Assembly: GCA_003694545.1 (NCBI GenBank)
Contig: RFKD01000051.1
Span: forward strand, 17,567-81,566
Reading direction: 5' to 3'
Origin: Candidatus Parcubacteria bacterium
Lineage (GTDB): Bacteria; Patescibacteriota; Minisyncoccia; Phycocordibacterales; UBA12088
Length of the DNA: 64,000 nucleotides
This document shows, in pieces, positions 16,659 to 24,875 of this stretch. The stretch's first letter is position 1. Each line of letters opens with the position of its first letter. The notes under the pieces were generated by a model that did not search any database, was not told the origin of the DNA, and saw only the letters and a program-made list of their open reading frames with translations. A program made the position numbers and the translations under genes.

Positions 16659-18905
16659 ATGATCACTCGCGTAATAAAAATTAAAAACTGTGCGTCATTT
16701 GTTGATTTTGTACCGGGTGCCGACCTGCCGGCATTTAGGAAATACAACTTAATTTACGGATGGAATGGATCGGGTAAAACCAATTTTTCACGAGTATTAC
16801 GTTCTTTTGAATTACGGGAAAATTATTATGCTGACTTGAATAATCCAACAGAATTTGAATTTCAACTTGATAATGGTACAGCAATAAGTCAACAAGATTT
16901 AACGGTTTTCCCAAATATTCGAGTGTTTAACAAGGATTTTATCAATGAGAGCGTTTTTTGTACCGGCGGACCAAAGCCGATTTTCTTTCTGAGTAAAGAA
17001 AGTAAGGAAGACCAAGAAAAAATCATGCAACTAGGGAATCAATTACGGAAATTGAGAGAAGATTTAGATTTTAAAAGAGCACTCCTTGATAAAGCTAAAA
17101 TAAGAAAAGAAAAAATGCTTTCTGATAAAGCGCGTGATATTAAAACCGCTCTCACAACATCTCGTAGTGATAAGTACAGAAATTATGAACGGCCAAATCT
17201 AGAAAAAGCAATTCAGGACAACGTGAATGAACTTAAAAGCAATGTCGATAAATATAAATTGGCAGGGGATAGAGTTGCCATTCTCCAAAAGACAATACAA
17301 CAAACGACTAAGCCAAAAGTTGAATCTTTGGCATTCCCAGATTTTGATATTTCTGAAACTGTAAGTGAGGTAAAAAAAGTTTTACAGACTACTGTTACTT
17401 CTCATATTATTGAGAGTCTTAAATTGGATGAGATGCTGAATAAGTGGGTAGAGCATGGGCTTTCTATTCACAAGGAAAGAGGGCTGAAAAATTGCGCTTT
17501 TTGTAATCAAGTAATCCCGCATCATAGATTTTCGGAACTAGAACAACACTTTAACGATGATTACCAAAGGCTTATTGAGGAGCTGAGTAGCTTAAAGCAA
17601 ACACTTGAAGGTAAAAAAATTTCAATTTCTTTTCCAGACGCTTCAAGTTTTTATGACGATTTAATAGAAGAGTATTTAAACGCCAAAAAAGAAGCTGAAG
17701 AAATAGTTAAGAAATTTAATCAAAACATAGATTCTCTTATTTCTGCTCTTGTGCAGAAGGAGCAAAGGCCATTTTCAAAAGTAGATTTAGAAGAATGGAA
17801 ACAAGTTGAAATAAGGCCATTTGAAAATATAAACATTATTATTTCAAAGCATAACGAAAGGTCAGACAATTTTGATAAACAAATAGATGAAAGTAAACAC
17901 ATTTTAGAGATGCACTATATTGCAGATTTTATCCATTCTTATTTTGAACAGATGGATGAAATAGAAAAACTAGAGAAAGAAGTTTCGGAATTAGAGAATG
18001 AAATAAAAACTAACGAGACGAAAGAAAACGAGTTAAAAAACTCACTCATAAGTCATCGCATTCCCGCTAATCGGATTAACGAAGACTTGAAGCATTTTTT
18101 GGGACGTGATGATATTCGCCTAGTTGCTACCGATAAGGAGGAAGGTTATCAGATTTTCCGTAACGGAACGCTTGCAAAAGATTTAAGCGAGGCCGAAAAA
18201 ACTGCATTGGCGCTCGTATATTTTCTGACAAAAATACACGAGAAAGGGTTTGACTTGAAAAATGGTGTGATTGTTATGGATGATCCGGTTTCAAGCTTTG
18301 ATTCTAATTCAATTTTTCAAGCATTTGGGTTTATCAAAGAGTCAATCAAAGAGGCAAAACAGATTTTTATTTTGACACATCACTTTGACTTTTTTAGACA
18401 AGTGAAAAATTGGTTTTCGTATTACAAGGAAGATGAACGAGAATTCTTTATGATGGTATGCGGCAAAGAAGATTCAGTGAGAAAGTCCCGAATTGCAACA
18501 ATCGACAAATTACTGATTGGCTATGAATCCGAATACCACTTTTTGTTTAGCATTTTGTACAGATTTGCGAAAAATAATGAAGTACAATTGGAAAACGCAT
18601 ATCCAATTCCAAATATTGCGCGTAAATTTCTTGAGAGTTTTTTGGCTTTCAGAGTACCTGTTTTAGCAAACGGACGACAAAAAGAGCCGAACTTGTACCA
18701 TAGATTGGAAAAAATTGATTTTGATAAAAAAAAGAAGGAACGTATTCTCCGGTTTATTGAAACTCACTCCCATCCGCGATACGAGTCTGGAGTACAAGAT
18801 TTTGACATGACTATTTTGGGAGAGACGAAAGAAATCGTGAATGATTTACTTGCTTTAGTAGAGCACGAAGACAAAAAACACTTTGAATTTTTAGTGAAAA
18901 GTTAG
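16659..18905 (+). CDS. AAA_13 ATPase, PrrC/RloC-like putative anticodon nuclease
   Basis: 748 residues from the ATG at 16659; a GTG at 16653 overlaps the methyltransferase stop. ABC-type ATPase parts are Walker A YGWNGSGKTNFSR near residue 33, Walker B VIVMDDPVSSFDSNS and a switch-histidine region FILTHHFDF. They bracket long coiled coils with a central CxxC (C279, C282, in NCAFCNQ) placed like the zinc hook of RloC. Near the C-terminus R655-x3-E659 (ARKFLESF) is followed by ETHSHPR (H703, H705), reminiscent of the Arg-Glu-His nuclease site of PrrC/RloC. PrrC-type enzymes guard restriction systems and cut tRNA anticodon loops when restriction is blocked. Gene order fits that role; the activity is inference. 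Confidence 0.75.
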   Translation: MITRVIKIKNCASFVDFVPGADLPAFRKYNLIYGWNGSGKTNFSRVLRSFELRENYYADLNNPTEFEFQLDNGTAISQQDLTVFPNIRVFNKDFINESVFCTGGPKPIFFLSKESKEDQEKIMQLGNQLRKLREDLDFKRALLDKAKIRKEKMLSDKARDIKTALTTSRSDKYRNYERPNLEKAIQDNVNELKSNVDKYKLAGDRVAILQKTIQQTTKPKVESLAFPDFDISETVSEVKKVLQTTVTSHIIESLKLDEMLNKWVEHGLSIHKERGLKNCAFCNQVIPHHRFSELEQHFNDDYQRLIEELSSLKQTLEGKKISISFPDASSFYDDLIEEYLNAKKEAEEIVKKFNQNIDSLISALVQKEQRPFSKVDLEEWKQVEIRPFENINIIISKHNERSDNFDKQIDESKHILEMHYIADFIHSYFEQMDEIEKLEKEVSELENEIKTNETKENELKNSLISHRIPANRINEDLKHFLGRDDIRLVATDKEEGYQIFRNGTLAKDLSEAEKTALALVYFLTKIHEKGFDLKNGVIVMDDPVSSFDSNSIFQAFGFIKESIKEAKQIFILTHHFDFFRQVKNWFSYYKEDEREFFMMVCGKEDSVRKSRIATIDKLLIGYESEYHFLFSILYRFAKNNEVQLENAYPIPNIARKFLESFLAFRVPVLANGRQKEPNLYHRLEKIDFDKKKKERILRFIETHSHPRYESGVQDFDMTILGETKEIVNDLLALVEHEDKKHFEFLVKS

Positions 18906-19624
18906 TGGAAAGTGTTACCCAACTCGTTTGAGAATCTTTTTAAGAGTTTCTGTTGTCTCCCGAAAACCCGGGCGAAGCCCGAAGGCGAGTGGGCAAAAAG
19001 AAAAGGGGGAATGGGGGAAATGAATTTTTGCCTGCTCGCCAATACCGCGCCGCAGGCGCGGCAGGGGTGGGAAGCGGCTCGTCTCTGCTCAAGCCAGAGA
19101 AACAAAGCCCGCAAAGCGCGTTTCCTTAATTGAAAAAGAGTTTTGCGCGCGCCCGTTAAAAGAAAAAGAAATTGTTGCGTGCTTTACTTGCCGCCGTCAG
19201 GCGGCGAGCCGCTGGGCGGGTTCTGCGCCCGTCAGGGCGCAGATTGTCGCTCAAAGAAAGTTCGAGCGGCGTTCAGTAATTGCGACTAAGGGAATGAAAG
19301 AGAGGTGTTGCAAGTATTGCTTTATTCACTCTTCACAACAGGGGGGTCAAACGGTTGCGGAGCAAGAAACTACGCTGGGAAAAAGAACCGCAACGATTGT
19401 TTGAGGCTAACCTTGAGGAACTCCTAGACATCTTTTTGGCATCCGAATTTTGCACGAGCTTCGGTGCAAGAATTGACACCCTCGGGAGAGAAAAAATGGC
19501 GCGCCGGTGCTCATGGGAGACCTACCACTGCTTCAAACGAATCTTGCATTTCTTACAAAATCCAGAACCACGCGAGCTAGCAAAGTCCACATTGCGCGAT
19601 GTGGCGGTGTGGTACAGTTGCGGC
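18906..19624. other. Long intergenic stretch with GC-rich hairpins
   Basis: No gene is convincing. The sequence returns from AT-rich island composition to GC-rich here, so the right edge of the island lies near 18950. Compact inverted repeats occur: CCGCGCC/GGCGCGG at 19045-19061, GCCGCC/GGCGGC near 19190-19205 and CTGCGCCC/GGGCGCAG near 19225-19244. A frame from 19355 continuing into the aminotransferase exists, but its first 90 codons cover the -10 box of that gene and show no family. A structured RNA is possible; I could not match tmRNA, RNase P, SRP or 6S motifs. Confidence 0.4.
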
Positions 19625-20806
19625 ATGCTCCATGTGTGGTGGCAAGACGACTTACCCCAACGCGAGGGATCGTTGGTGCGGAGGATTCTGTCGCTCGCGG
19701 CGGGGGGCGAAATTATTTCGTTTGCCGGCGGGTTGCCGAACGCGAAGCATTTTCCCGTGCAGGAAGTGGGGGAGGTGCTTGCCGCGATTTCGCAAGAGCC
19801 GCCCTTGATGCGCCTTGCCTTGCAGTATGGGGAAACCGACGGCTACTATCCTTTGCGGGAAATTATTGCTGAAAGCTACGCGCGCAAAGACAATTTACCT
19901 ATTAAGCCAGAACAGGTTGGAATTACCACTGGCTCTCAGCAGGCAATTGATCTTCTCTCGCGCGTTTTGCCGCGCGGGAGCGTTGTCGCGGTTGAGCGTC
20001 CCACCTATCTCGCGGCGCTCTCGGCGCTGCGCTTGGGGGAGCACGATTTTGTGGAGGTAGTGCTTGAAGAAGAAGGGCCCGAGGTTGGCTCGCTGCCGGA
20101 ACGCGCTGCTGCCTTCTATGCTGTTCCTAACTTTCAAAATCCTTCTGGTATCACGTGGAGCAACGCGCGGCGCGAGGCGATCGCCAGGTGGGCCCACGAA
20201 CGAGGGGCGCTTTTGGTAGAGGACGATCCGTATGGCGAAATCCGCTTTCGCGGCGATCGCCAGCGGCCGCTTGCGGCGTTTGCTCCGAAGCACACACTCT
20301 TGCTCGGCTCCTTTTCAAAAATTCTCGCGCCGGGGATGCGGGTGGGGTGGTTTGTGGCGCCGGAAGGGGGTGGGCGCCTCTTTGAGGAAATGCGCTTCGT
20401 GAAGGAATCCGCCGATTTGCACACGAGCACCTTCGCGCAAGTGGTGATTGCCGAGTACTATCGCCGCGGCTTCGCGCAAGCGCACATTGAGGCTGTGGCG
20501 CGCGCGTATGGCAAGCGGGCGGCGCTGATGCGCGAACTGTTCCATGAGCTTCTTCCCGAGGTGCGCACGACGGACCCGGAAGGAGGTATGTTCCTCTGGG
20601 CGGTCCTGCCGGAAGGGATGGATGCGCGCGAACTGTTTACCATCGCACTAGAAGAAGGGGTGGCGTTCGTTCCGGGGGATGTCTTTTACGCTTCCGCGCC
20701 CGAGAGGCGCACGCTACGGATCAATTTTACGGCGGAGGATGAAGGAGGCATTGAGGAGGGGGTGCGTCGTCTTGCGCGCGCGTACGCGCGCTGTCTGCGG
20801 CGGTAG
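19625..20806 (+). CDS. PLP-dependent aminotransferase, fold type I (MocR/2-aminoadipate type)
   Basis: 393 residues. Family signs are IISFAGGLPN, YGETDGYYPLREI, a substrate/PLP pocket VPNFQNPSG, the Asp contacting the PLP nitrogen in VEDDPYGEIRF, the Schiff-base lysine in GSFSKILAPGMRVGW, and the C-terminal LRINFT. The family moves amino groups between aromatic or aminoadipate-type amino acids and 2-oxo acids. The ATG at 19625 was chosen because TGG TACAGT (19610-19618) ends 6 bases before it and the protein then starts as the family does; a 90-residue extension to 19355 has no support. The prephenate dehydratase at 39726 could feed this enzyme in phenylalanine synthesis, which is inference. 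Confidence 0.88.
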   Translation: MLHVWWQDDLPQREGSLVRRILSLAAGGEIISFAGGLPNAKHFPVQEVGEVLAAISQEPPLMRLALQYGETDGYYPLREIIAESYARKDNLPIKPEQVGITTGSQQAIDLLSRVLPRGSVVAVERPTYLAALSALRLGEHDFVEVVLEEEGPEVGSLPERAAAFYAVPNFQNPSGITWSNARREAIARWAHERGALLVEDDPYGEIRFRGDRQRPLAAFAPKHTLLLGSFSKILAPGMRVGWFVAPEGGGRLFEEMRFVKESADLHTSTFAQVVIAEYYRRGFAQAHIEAVARAYGKRAALMRELFHELLPEVRTTDPEGGMFLWAVLPEGMDARELFTIALEEGVAFVPGDVFYASAPERRTLRINFTAEDEGGIEEGVRRLARAYARCLRR

Positions 20807-20941
20807 CGCGTTGGCGCGTCACGCATACGTCTTTTTCAGCAAAACATGGCAGAGGCGAAGAGGAGCGTAACGCGTAAGTATATCGAGGTTTGCGGTATTT
20901 TGCTGGTTGCGGTGTAAGGTGTTATAACATACCTACCTGTT

Positions 20942-21340
20942 ATGGAGCAGAAACCAACTTTGCGCCTTCCAGCAGGCGAAGTGGCCTATTGGCGCGCCCG
21001 ACAATTGAGCAAAGCCGCTGGCGATCACTCGTGCCCGCTGTGTCGCTCGCCGTCTCTCCGCGAGTTTTCTTTCTGGCGCCTTATTCTCAACGATTTCCCC
21101 TACGACAAGATAGCCCGCACGCACCATATGCTCATTCCCAAGCGGTGCGTGCCCCAAGAAGCGCTGACTTCACAAGAATCCGCCGAACTTGAGGACATCA
21201 AAAAGCAGCTCGCTGAAAACTACCATTACTATATCGAAGCAACACCGCAACAGCGCTCTGTTCCTGGGCACTACCATTTACACTGCGTTGAGCTTGGAGG
21301 CCCTTGTTCACAACCTGATCATAACCCGGAGCGCGAGTAG
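20942..21340 (+). CDS. HIT-like protein with a zinc-knuckle-type CPLC
   Basis: 132 residues. CPLC near residue 31, then FPYDKIARTHHMLIPKR and a C-terminal VPGHYHLHCVEL resemble the HIT superfamily: a strand, a helix and an HxHxH-like triad (here H-Y-H-L-H). Members bind and cleave nucleotide phosphoramidates or dinucleotides. The match is by pattern only and the protein could be a divergent family of its own. Its promoter TGT TATAAC (20920-20928) ends 13 bases before the ATG, another short leader. Confidence 0.6.
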   Translation: MEQKPTLRLPAGEVAYWRARQLSKAAGDHSCPLCRSPSLREFSFWRLILNDFPYDKIARTHHMLIPKRCVPQEALTSQESAELEDIKKQLAENYHYYIEATPQQRSVPGHYHLHCVELGGPCSQPDHNPERE

Positions 21341-21412
21341 CATAATTGAGTAACATAATATTGCCGCTCTGCGCTTCGTGAAGTTTGGGCCGCTTTCAGT
21401 TATTTGTTGCGT

Positions 21413-22351
21413 ATGATCCGCCTTGCCTATCAAACCCTGCGCGACACCCGCCTCAGAACGCTGGACCACGATAGCCTTCGGGCTGGAGCTTGGGTGTACG
21501 CCGTCTGTCCTTCTGAAGAAGAGATTGCGTGGCTCAAGGAGCGTTGCGGTTTGGACGAGGATTTTGCGCGCGACGCGCTCGATCCGTTTGAAATGCCTCG
21601 CTATGAGGTATACGACGGCGTTGTATATTTTTTCTTGCGGTTTCCGCTTGAGAGGGAAGGAGAAAACATTACTGCGCCTGCCCTGCTTGCCGTCACGCCA
21701 GAATATGTTGTTACGCTTGCCCAAGAGCGAATTCCCGCGTGGGAAGCGCTTTTTGCCGACTCAACCACTATTGTGAGCGAAGTTCCCACGACCCAGCGCA
21801 CGAAATTCTTTCTCTATCTTTTGCGGCGCGTGGTTGACGCCTACACGGCTTCGCTGAACCATATGCAACGGCAAGTGCAACGCTACCGCACACACCCCCG
21901 CCATCTCACCGAGCGAACCATAGATATTTTTGTGCATTATGAAAACACGCTCAACGAGTTTTTAAGCGCGCTTGTGCCAATGAGCGCCGGCATTGACCAG
22001 TTGTTGCGCAAAGCAGGGGTTCCGCTGTTTGAGGAGGATGTTGATTTTGTTGAGGACCTCCAGCTTGCCGTCGGGCAACTGTTGGAGCGATGCCGTGCCG
22101 TCTTGAAGACAACGCAAAACATCCGCAATGCCTTCAGCGCGATTGCCACCAATCGCCTCAACCTTATCGTGAAGCGCTTGACGACGCTCACGGTTATCCT
22201 TGCGATTCTTACGGTAGTCACCTCGCTGTGGGGAATGAATGTCCCCGTACCGTTTGCGGAGCATCCGCGGGGGTTTTGGATTGTCCTTGCGTTGGCGATG
22301 GCCATTGCAGGAGGGGTAGGGTGGTGGTTTGCGAAAATTAGGTGGTTGTAG
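21413..22351 (+). CDS. corA: CorA-type divalent cation (Mg2+/Co2+) transporter
   Basis: 312 residues from the ATG at 21413; TTG codons just upstream are less likely starts. A cytoplasmic alpha/beta and long-helix domain (1-250) precedes two C-terminal membrane helices (about 250-272 and 285-305). The signature GMN follows the first helix (WGMNVPV). The YFFLRFPL-like strand and the VDAYTASLNHMQRQVQRY helix fit the CorA funnel. The family forms pentamers that let Mg2+ in down its gradient. The PVPFAE loop replaces the more usual MPE-type loop. Confidence 0.9.
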   Translation: MIRLAYQTLRDTRLRTLDHDSLRAGAWVYAVCPSEEEIAWLKERCGLDEDFARDALDPFEMPRYEVYDGVVYFFLRFPLEREGENITAPALLAVTPEYVVTLAQERIPAWEALFADSTTIVSEVPTTQRTKFFLYLLRRVVDAYTASLNHMQRQVQRYRTHPRHLTERTIDIFVHYENTLNEFLSALVPMSAGIDQLLRKAGVPLFEEDVDFVEDLQLAVGQLLERCRAVLKTTQNIRNAFSAIATNRLNLIVKRLTTLTVILAILTVVTSLWGMNVPVPFAEHPRGFWIVLALAMAIAGGVGWWFAKIRWL

Positions 22352-22445
22352 AAGATGGAGAAGGTAGGGGGCGAAGGCGGTGCTCTCGAGGTGTACAAAA
22401 ACGTTTTGCGTGAGCTTTTCAAGGTGTTGTGCTACAAATGCTACC

Positions 22446-23222
22446 ATGCTAATTCATATTTGGCGTATCCGCACATACAATGGCGTTATCGCGGAAGTTG
22501 CGCCCCCTGCGCGGCGCGGGGCGCGAGGGCTGGTGGTGCTTGCGCCCGGCTGCCCCTCGGTTCCCTGTGCCAAGGAGGCGCTCATGTTTCTCGTGCGCGA
22601 GGGATTTTGGGGCGCCTATGTGCGCTATGGAGGGAGCTGGGAAAGCGAGGGGGCGTTTCTCGAGCGAGAACCCACGGATGATGTACTCGCGGTTGCCGCG
22701 GCACTGCGAAAAGGGGCGCGTGATGCGTGGAGTCGCGAAGTTGTGCGCGTGGACAATAACTTGCCGCTCTTTGTTGTTGGTGGCAGTTTTGGGGGGCCGG
22801 CCGCCTTGTTTGCCTCCGGTCGCACGGAAGTTGCCCGCGCTGTGGCGCTCTCCCCCGTGGTTGATTGGCGGGCGACACAGCGCGGCGTTGAACCCCCGCG
22901 CGAATGGCTGCGATTGTTGCGCGAGGGGTTTGGCGGAGCGTATCGGGATATTCATCAAGCGCACCTCCGCGCTCTTTCGCGCAATAGATGGTACACACCA
23001 GTTGGGGAGCCGGAGCGCGTTGATCCACGGAAAGTGCTCGTGATTCACGCGCAGGACGACCCTGTTGTGCCTTTTGAGGAAGTTGCCGCGTTCGCGCGGA
23101 AGCAGCTTATTGCGCTCACGCTCTATCGGCGCGGGGGGCATTTTGGGGTGAGTGATATCGCGCGCAACGCGCGCCTGTGGGCGCGCGTTGCGCGCTTCCT
23201 TGCAAGAACGGAGCACCCATGA
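22446..23222 (+). CDS. Alpha/beta hydrolase (dienelactone/peptidase S9-like)
   Basis: 258 residues. The nucleophile elbow GGSFGG, the acid HAQDDPVVPFE and the base RRGGHFG give a complete triad in the usual order. LVVLAPGCPSVPC is the first core strand. The start at 22446 follows TGC TACAAA (22430-22438) by 7 bases; an earlier in-frame start at 22380 would overlap that promoter. Substrate unknown. It lies between corA and the SAM-hydrolase-like gene. Confidence 0.8.
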   Translation: MLIHIWRIRTYNGVIAEVAPPARRGARGLVVLAPGCPSVPCAKEALMFLVREGFWGAYVRYGGSWESEGAFLEREPTDDVLAVAAALRKGARDAWSREVVRVDNNLPLFVVGGSFGGPAALFASGRTEVARAVALSPVVDWRATQRGVEPPREWLRLLREGFGGAYRDIHQAHLRALSRNRWYTPVGEPERVDPRKVLVIHAQDDPVVPFEEVAAFARKQLIALTLYRRGGHFGVSDIARNARLWARVARFLARTEHP

Positions 23223-23255
23223 AGTTTTCTTGCCAATTTGCTACTATAGCGAGGT

Positions 23256-24065
23256 ATGCACGTCACCATCATCAACGACTCGTCAGACGCGAATGCTGCC
23301 GGCCGCCAGCTTACCCGCGCGGGTGTGCTTATTAAAGAAGCATCGCTCGCGTTTGTTGGTGTTCCGGCGTTTTCTGACCTTGCGGCAGCAGGTAACCTTG
23401 TTGACGCTTTGGACGCGGCAATGGGGGAGTCAGCCGCGATCATCGTTAATGTCGCGCCGCGGCACACGCCGCAAGCGCGCAAGCAAAAGAACGGCACCCC
23501 GTTTTGCTACTTTTTTGTTGGCGGCACACTCGTGATTTCCACGATGGAAGGTTTTACGCTTTCACTCGTAAAGAAGGTTGGCGCCTTGCGCGAAAGCACC
23601 ATTCATCTTCTCGATGTGGAGCAAGTCGCGCAGGATCTCAACGCGAAAGGTAAACTCACCGCTGTTGAAGCGGCTTGGGTGAGCAACACGCAGTTTCGCA
23701 GTTATGAATTTGCGCCCCGCCTTGCTGCACGCCTTTTAGAAGGATACGAACCGCCGTCGCATTCGCTATCTGCCGATGATGTCCCCGACGCGCCGCTTGC
23801 CGTGTGGTGGATTGATAATTTTGGCAACCTCAAAACCACTGCGCTTCCGGAAGATATCGATTTTACTCCGGGCGCAGAAATAGAAACCGCGCTTGGCACC
23901 CTGCGGTGCTATGAACAGCTGGCGCATGTGCCGCCCGGAGAGCTCGCGTGCGTGGTGGGGAGCTCCGGCTATGGAGAGCTGCGTTTCGTGGAGATTGTCG
24001 CGCAGGGCGAACGTGCTGCTGCCCTCTTAGACGGGCACATTGGGCAGGTATTACGTAACAGGTAG
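23256..24065 (+). CDS. SAM-hydroxide-adenosyltransferase-like protein (DUF62 type, divergent)
   Basis: 269 residues. The C-terminal half carries WIDNFGNLKTT and VGSSGYGELRFVEI, matching the D-x-FGN...TN and GSxG parts of SAM hydrolase/fluorinase-like proteins. The N-terminal half has IIVNVAPRH where the family has a D-x-x-H strand and lacks the TDFG opening. Classical members split S-adenosylmethionine to adenosine and methionine. Divergence of the N-terminal site makes activity uncertain. The start follows TGC TACTAT (23239-23247) by 8 bases. Confidence 0.6.
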   Translation: MHVTIINDSSDANAAGRQLTRAGVLIKEASLAFVGVPAFSDLAAAGNLVDALDAAMGESAAIIVNVAPRHTPQARKQKNGTPFCYFFVGGTLVISTMEGFTLSLVKKVGALRESTIHLLDVEQVAQDLNAKGKLTAVEAAWVSNTQFRSYEFAPRLAARLLEGYEPPSHSLSADDVPDAPLAVWWIDNFGNLKTTALPEDIDFTPGAEIETALGTLRCYEQLAHVPPGELACVVGSSGYGELRFVEIVAQGERAAALLDGHIGQVLRNR

Positions 24066-24111
24066 TAAACCGCAGTTTTGGATCGCGTGTTCGGCCACAT
24101 CACCTCCTTGG

Positions 24112-24855
24112 CTAAGCAACACGAACAAGCTTCTGTTGTAACTCCGCGAGGGCGCGATACCACGCTGTTACCTGCTCATCTTCACGCACCGTTTTTACTC
24201 CTCCTTCCTCGGAGGAGTCGGAAAAGGGGGTGTCGGATTCGCTGGTAAGGTTGCGTGCAACATTTAAAAACTCCCCGTGCACCGCTCGCCAGAAGTTCGC
24301 GATGGCCTCTAAAAGAAGTGTGGCGTAATTGACATAGTTCGCTTGCGGTTCAAAAAACCTGTGGCGCTCTAAAAGTTGGACGGCTTCGTGAGTGGCTTCC
24401 TTTACCTGGGCGAGCCTCTCCCCCACCTTACGTAAGGCATCATCCCACCCCGCCTCTCCTGTTTGCAATTTTTGAAGCGAATCGCTGAGGTTACTGATTG
24501 CGTTTGAGAGGGATTCCAAGACCGTTCTGAGTTCTGCGGGGATGGAATCCTGCGCAGGGTTGCGTGTGAGTGCCTCAAAATTGGCAAGGGCGCGCCCGAG
24601 TGGCGCGAAAGGATTCAGAAGAGCCTGTAGTTGTTTTACGCTGCCCAATTCGCGATTGCGCGCGTTCCCAACAAACACCCCCCACACCTTTTCTTTGAGC
24701 ATTTCATTGGGGGTGGAAGCGAGGATGTTGAAAAAGTCGCGATATGCGCGGAGCGCCTCTTGAGATGCGTAAGTTTCCACCACCCGCTTCCACAGCCTTG
24801 CCTCTGCCTTAAGAGCGCCCCACACTTGGTCTAGTTCGGAAGGTTTACGCTCCAT
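24112..24855 (-). CDS. Hypothetical helical protein
   Basis: 247 residues from the ATG at 24855; a longer frame to 25008 overlaps the upstream gene with an unnatural His/Arg/Pro-rich start. The protein is almost entirely alpha-helical and charged, with leucine-rich stretches (LRTVLESLSNAISNLSDSLQ) and no signal peptide or membrane segment. The family is not recognised. It starts 20 bases after the stop of the M29 peptidase and is probably co-transcribed with it. Confidence 0.65.
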   Translation of the reverse strand: MERKPSELDQVWGALKAEARLWKRVVETYASQEALRAYRDFFNILASTPNEMLKEKVWGVFVGNARNRELGSVKQLQALLNPFAPLGRALANFEALTRNPAQDSIPAELRTVLESLSNAISNLSDSLQKLQTGEAGWDDALRKVGERLAQVKEATHEAVQLLERHRFFEPQANYVNYATLLLEAIANFWRAVHGEFLNVARNLTSESDTPFSDSSEEGGVKTVREDEQVTAWYRALAELQQKLVRVA

Positions 24856-24875
24856 ATGTCGCAGGATCACGCGCG

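Noticed and set aside
9846..18905. BREX or DISARM assignment for the island
   Set aside because: No PglZ, BrxA/B/C, DrmA/B or DrmC-type separate genes are present; only the methyltransferase class is shared.
9228..19350. Direct-repeat attachment sites from tRNA-Gln at the island's far end
   Set aside because: I looked for a copy of the tRNA 3' end around 18900-19350 and saw none; serine recombinases need not duplicate a tRNA end.
19355..19624. N-terminal 90-residue extension of the aminotransferase
   Set aside because: Starts at TTG and covers the extended -10 box; the family's N-terminus begins after 19625.
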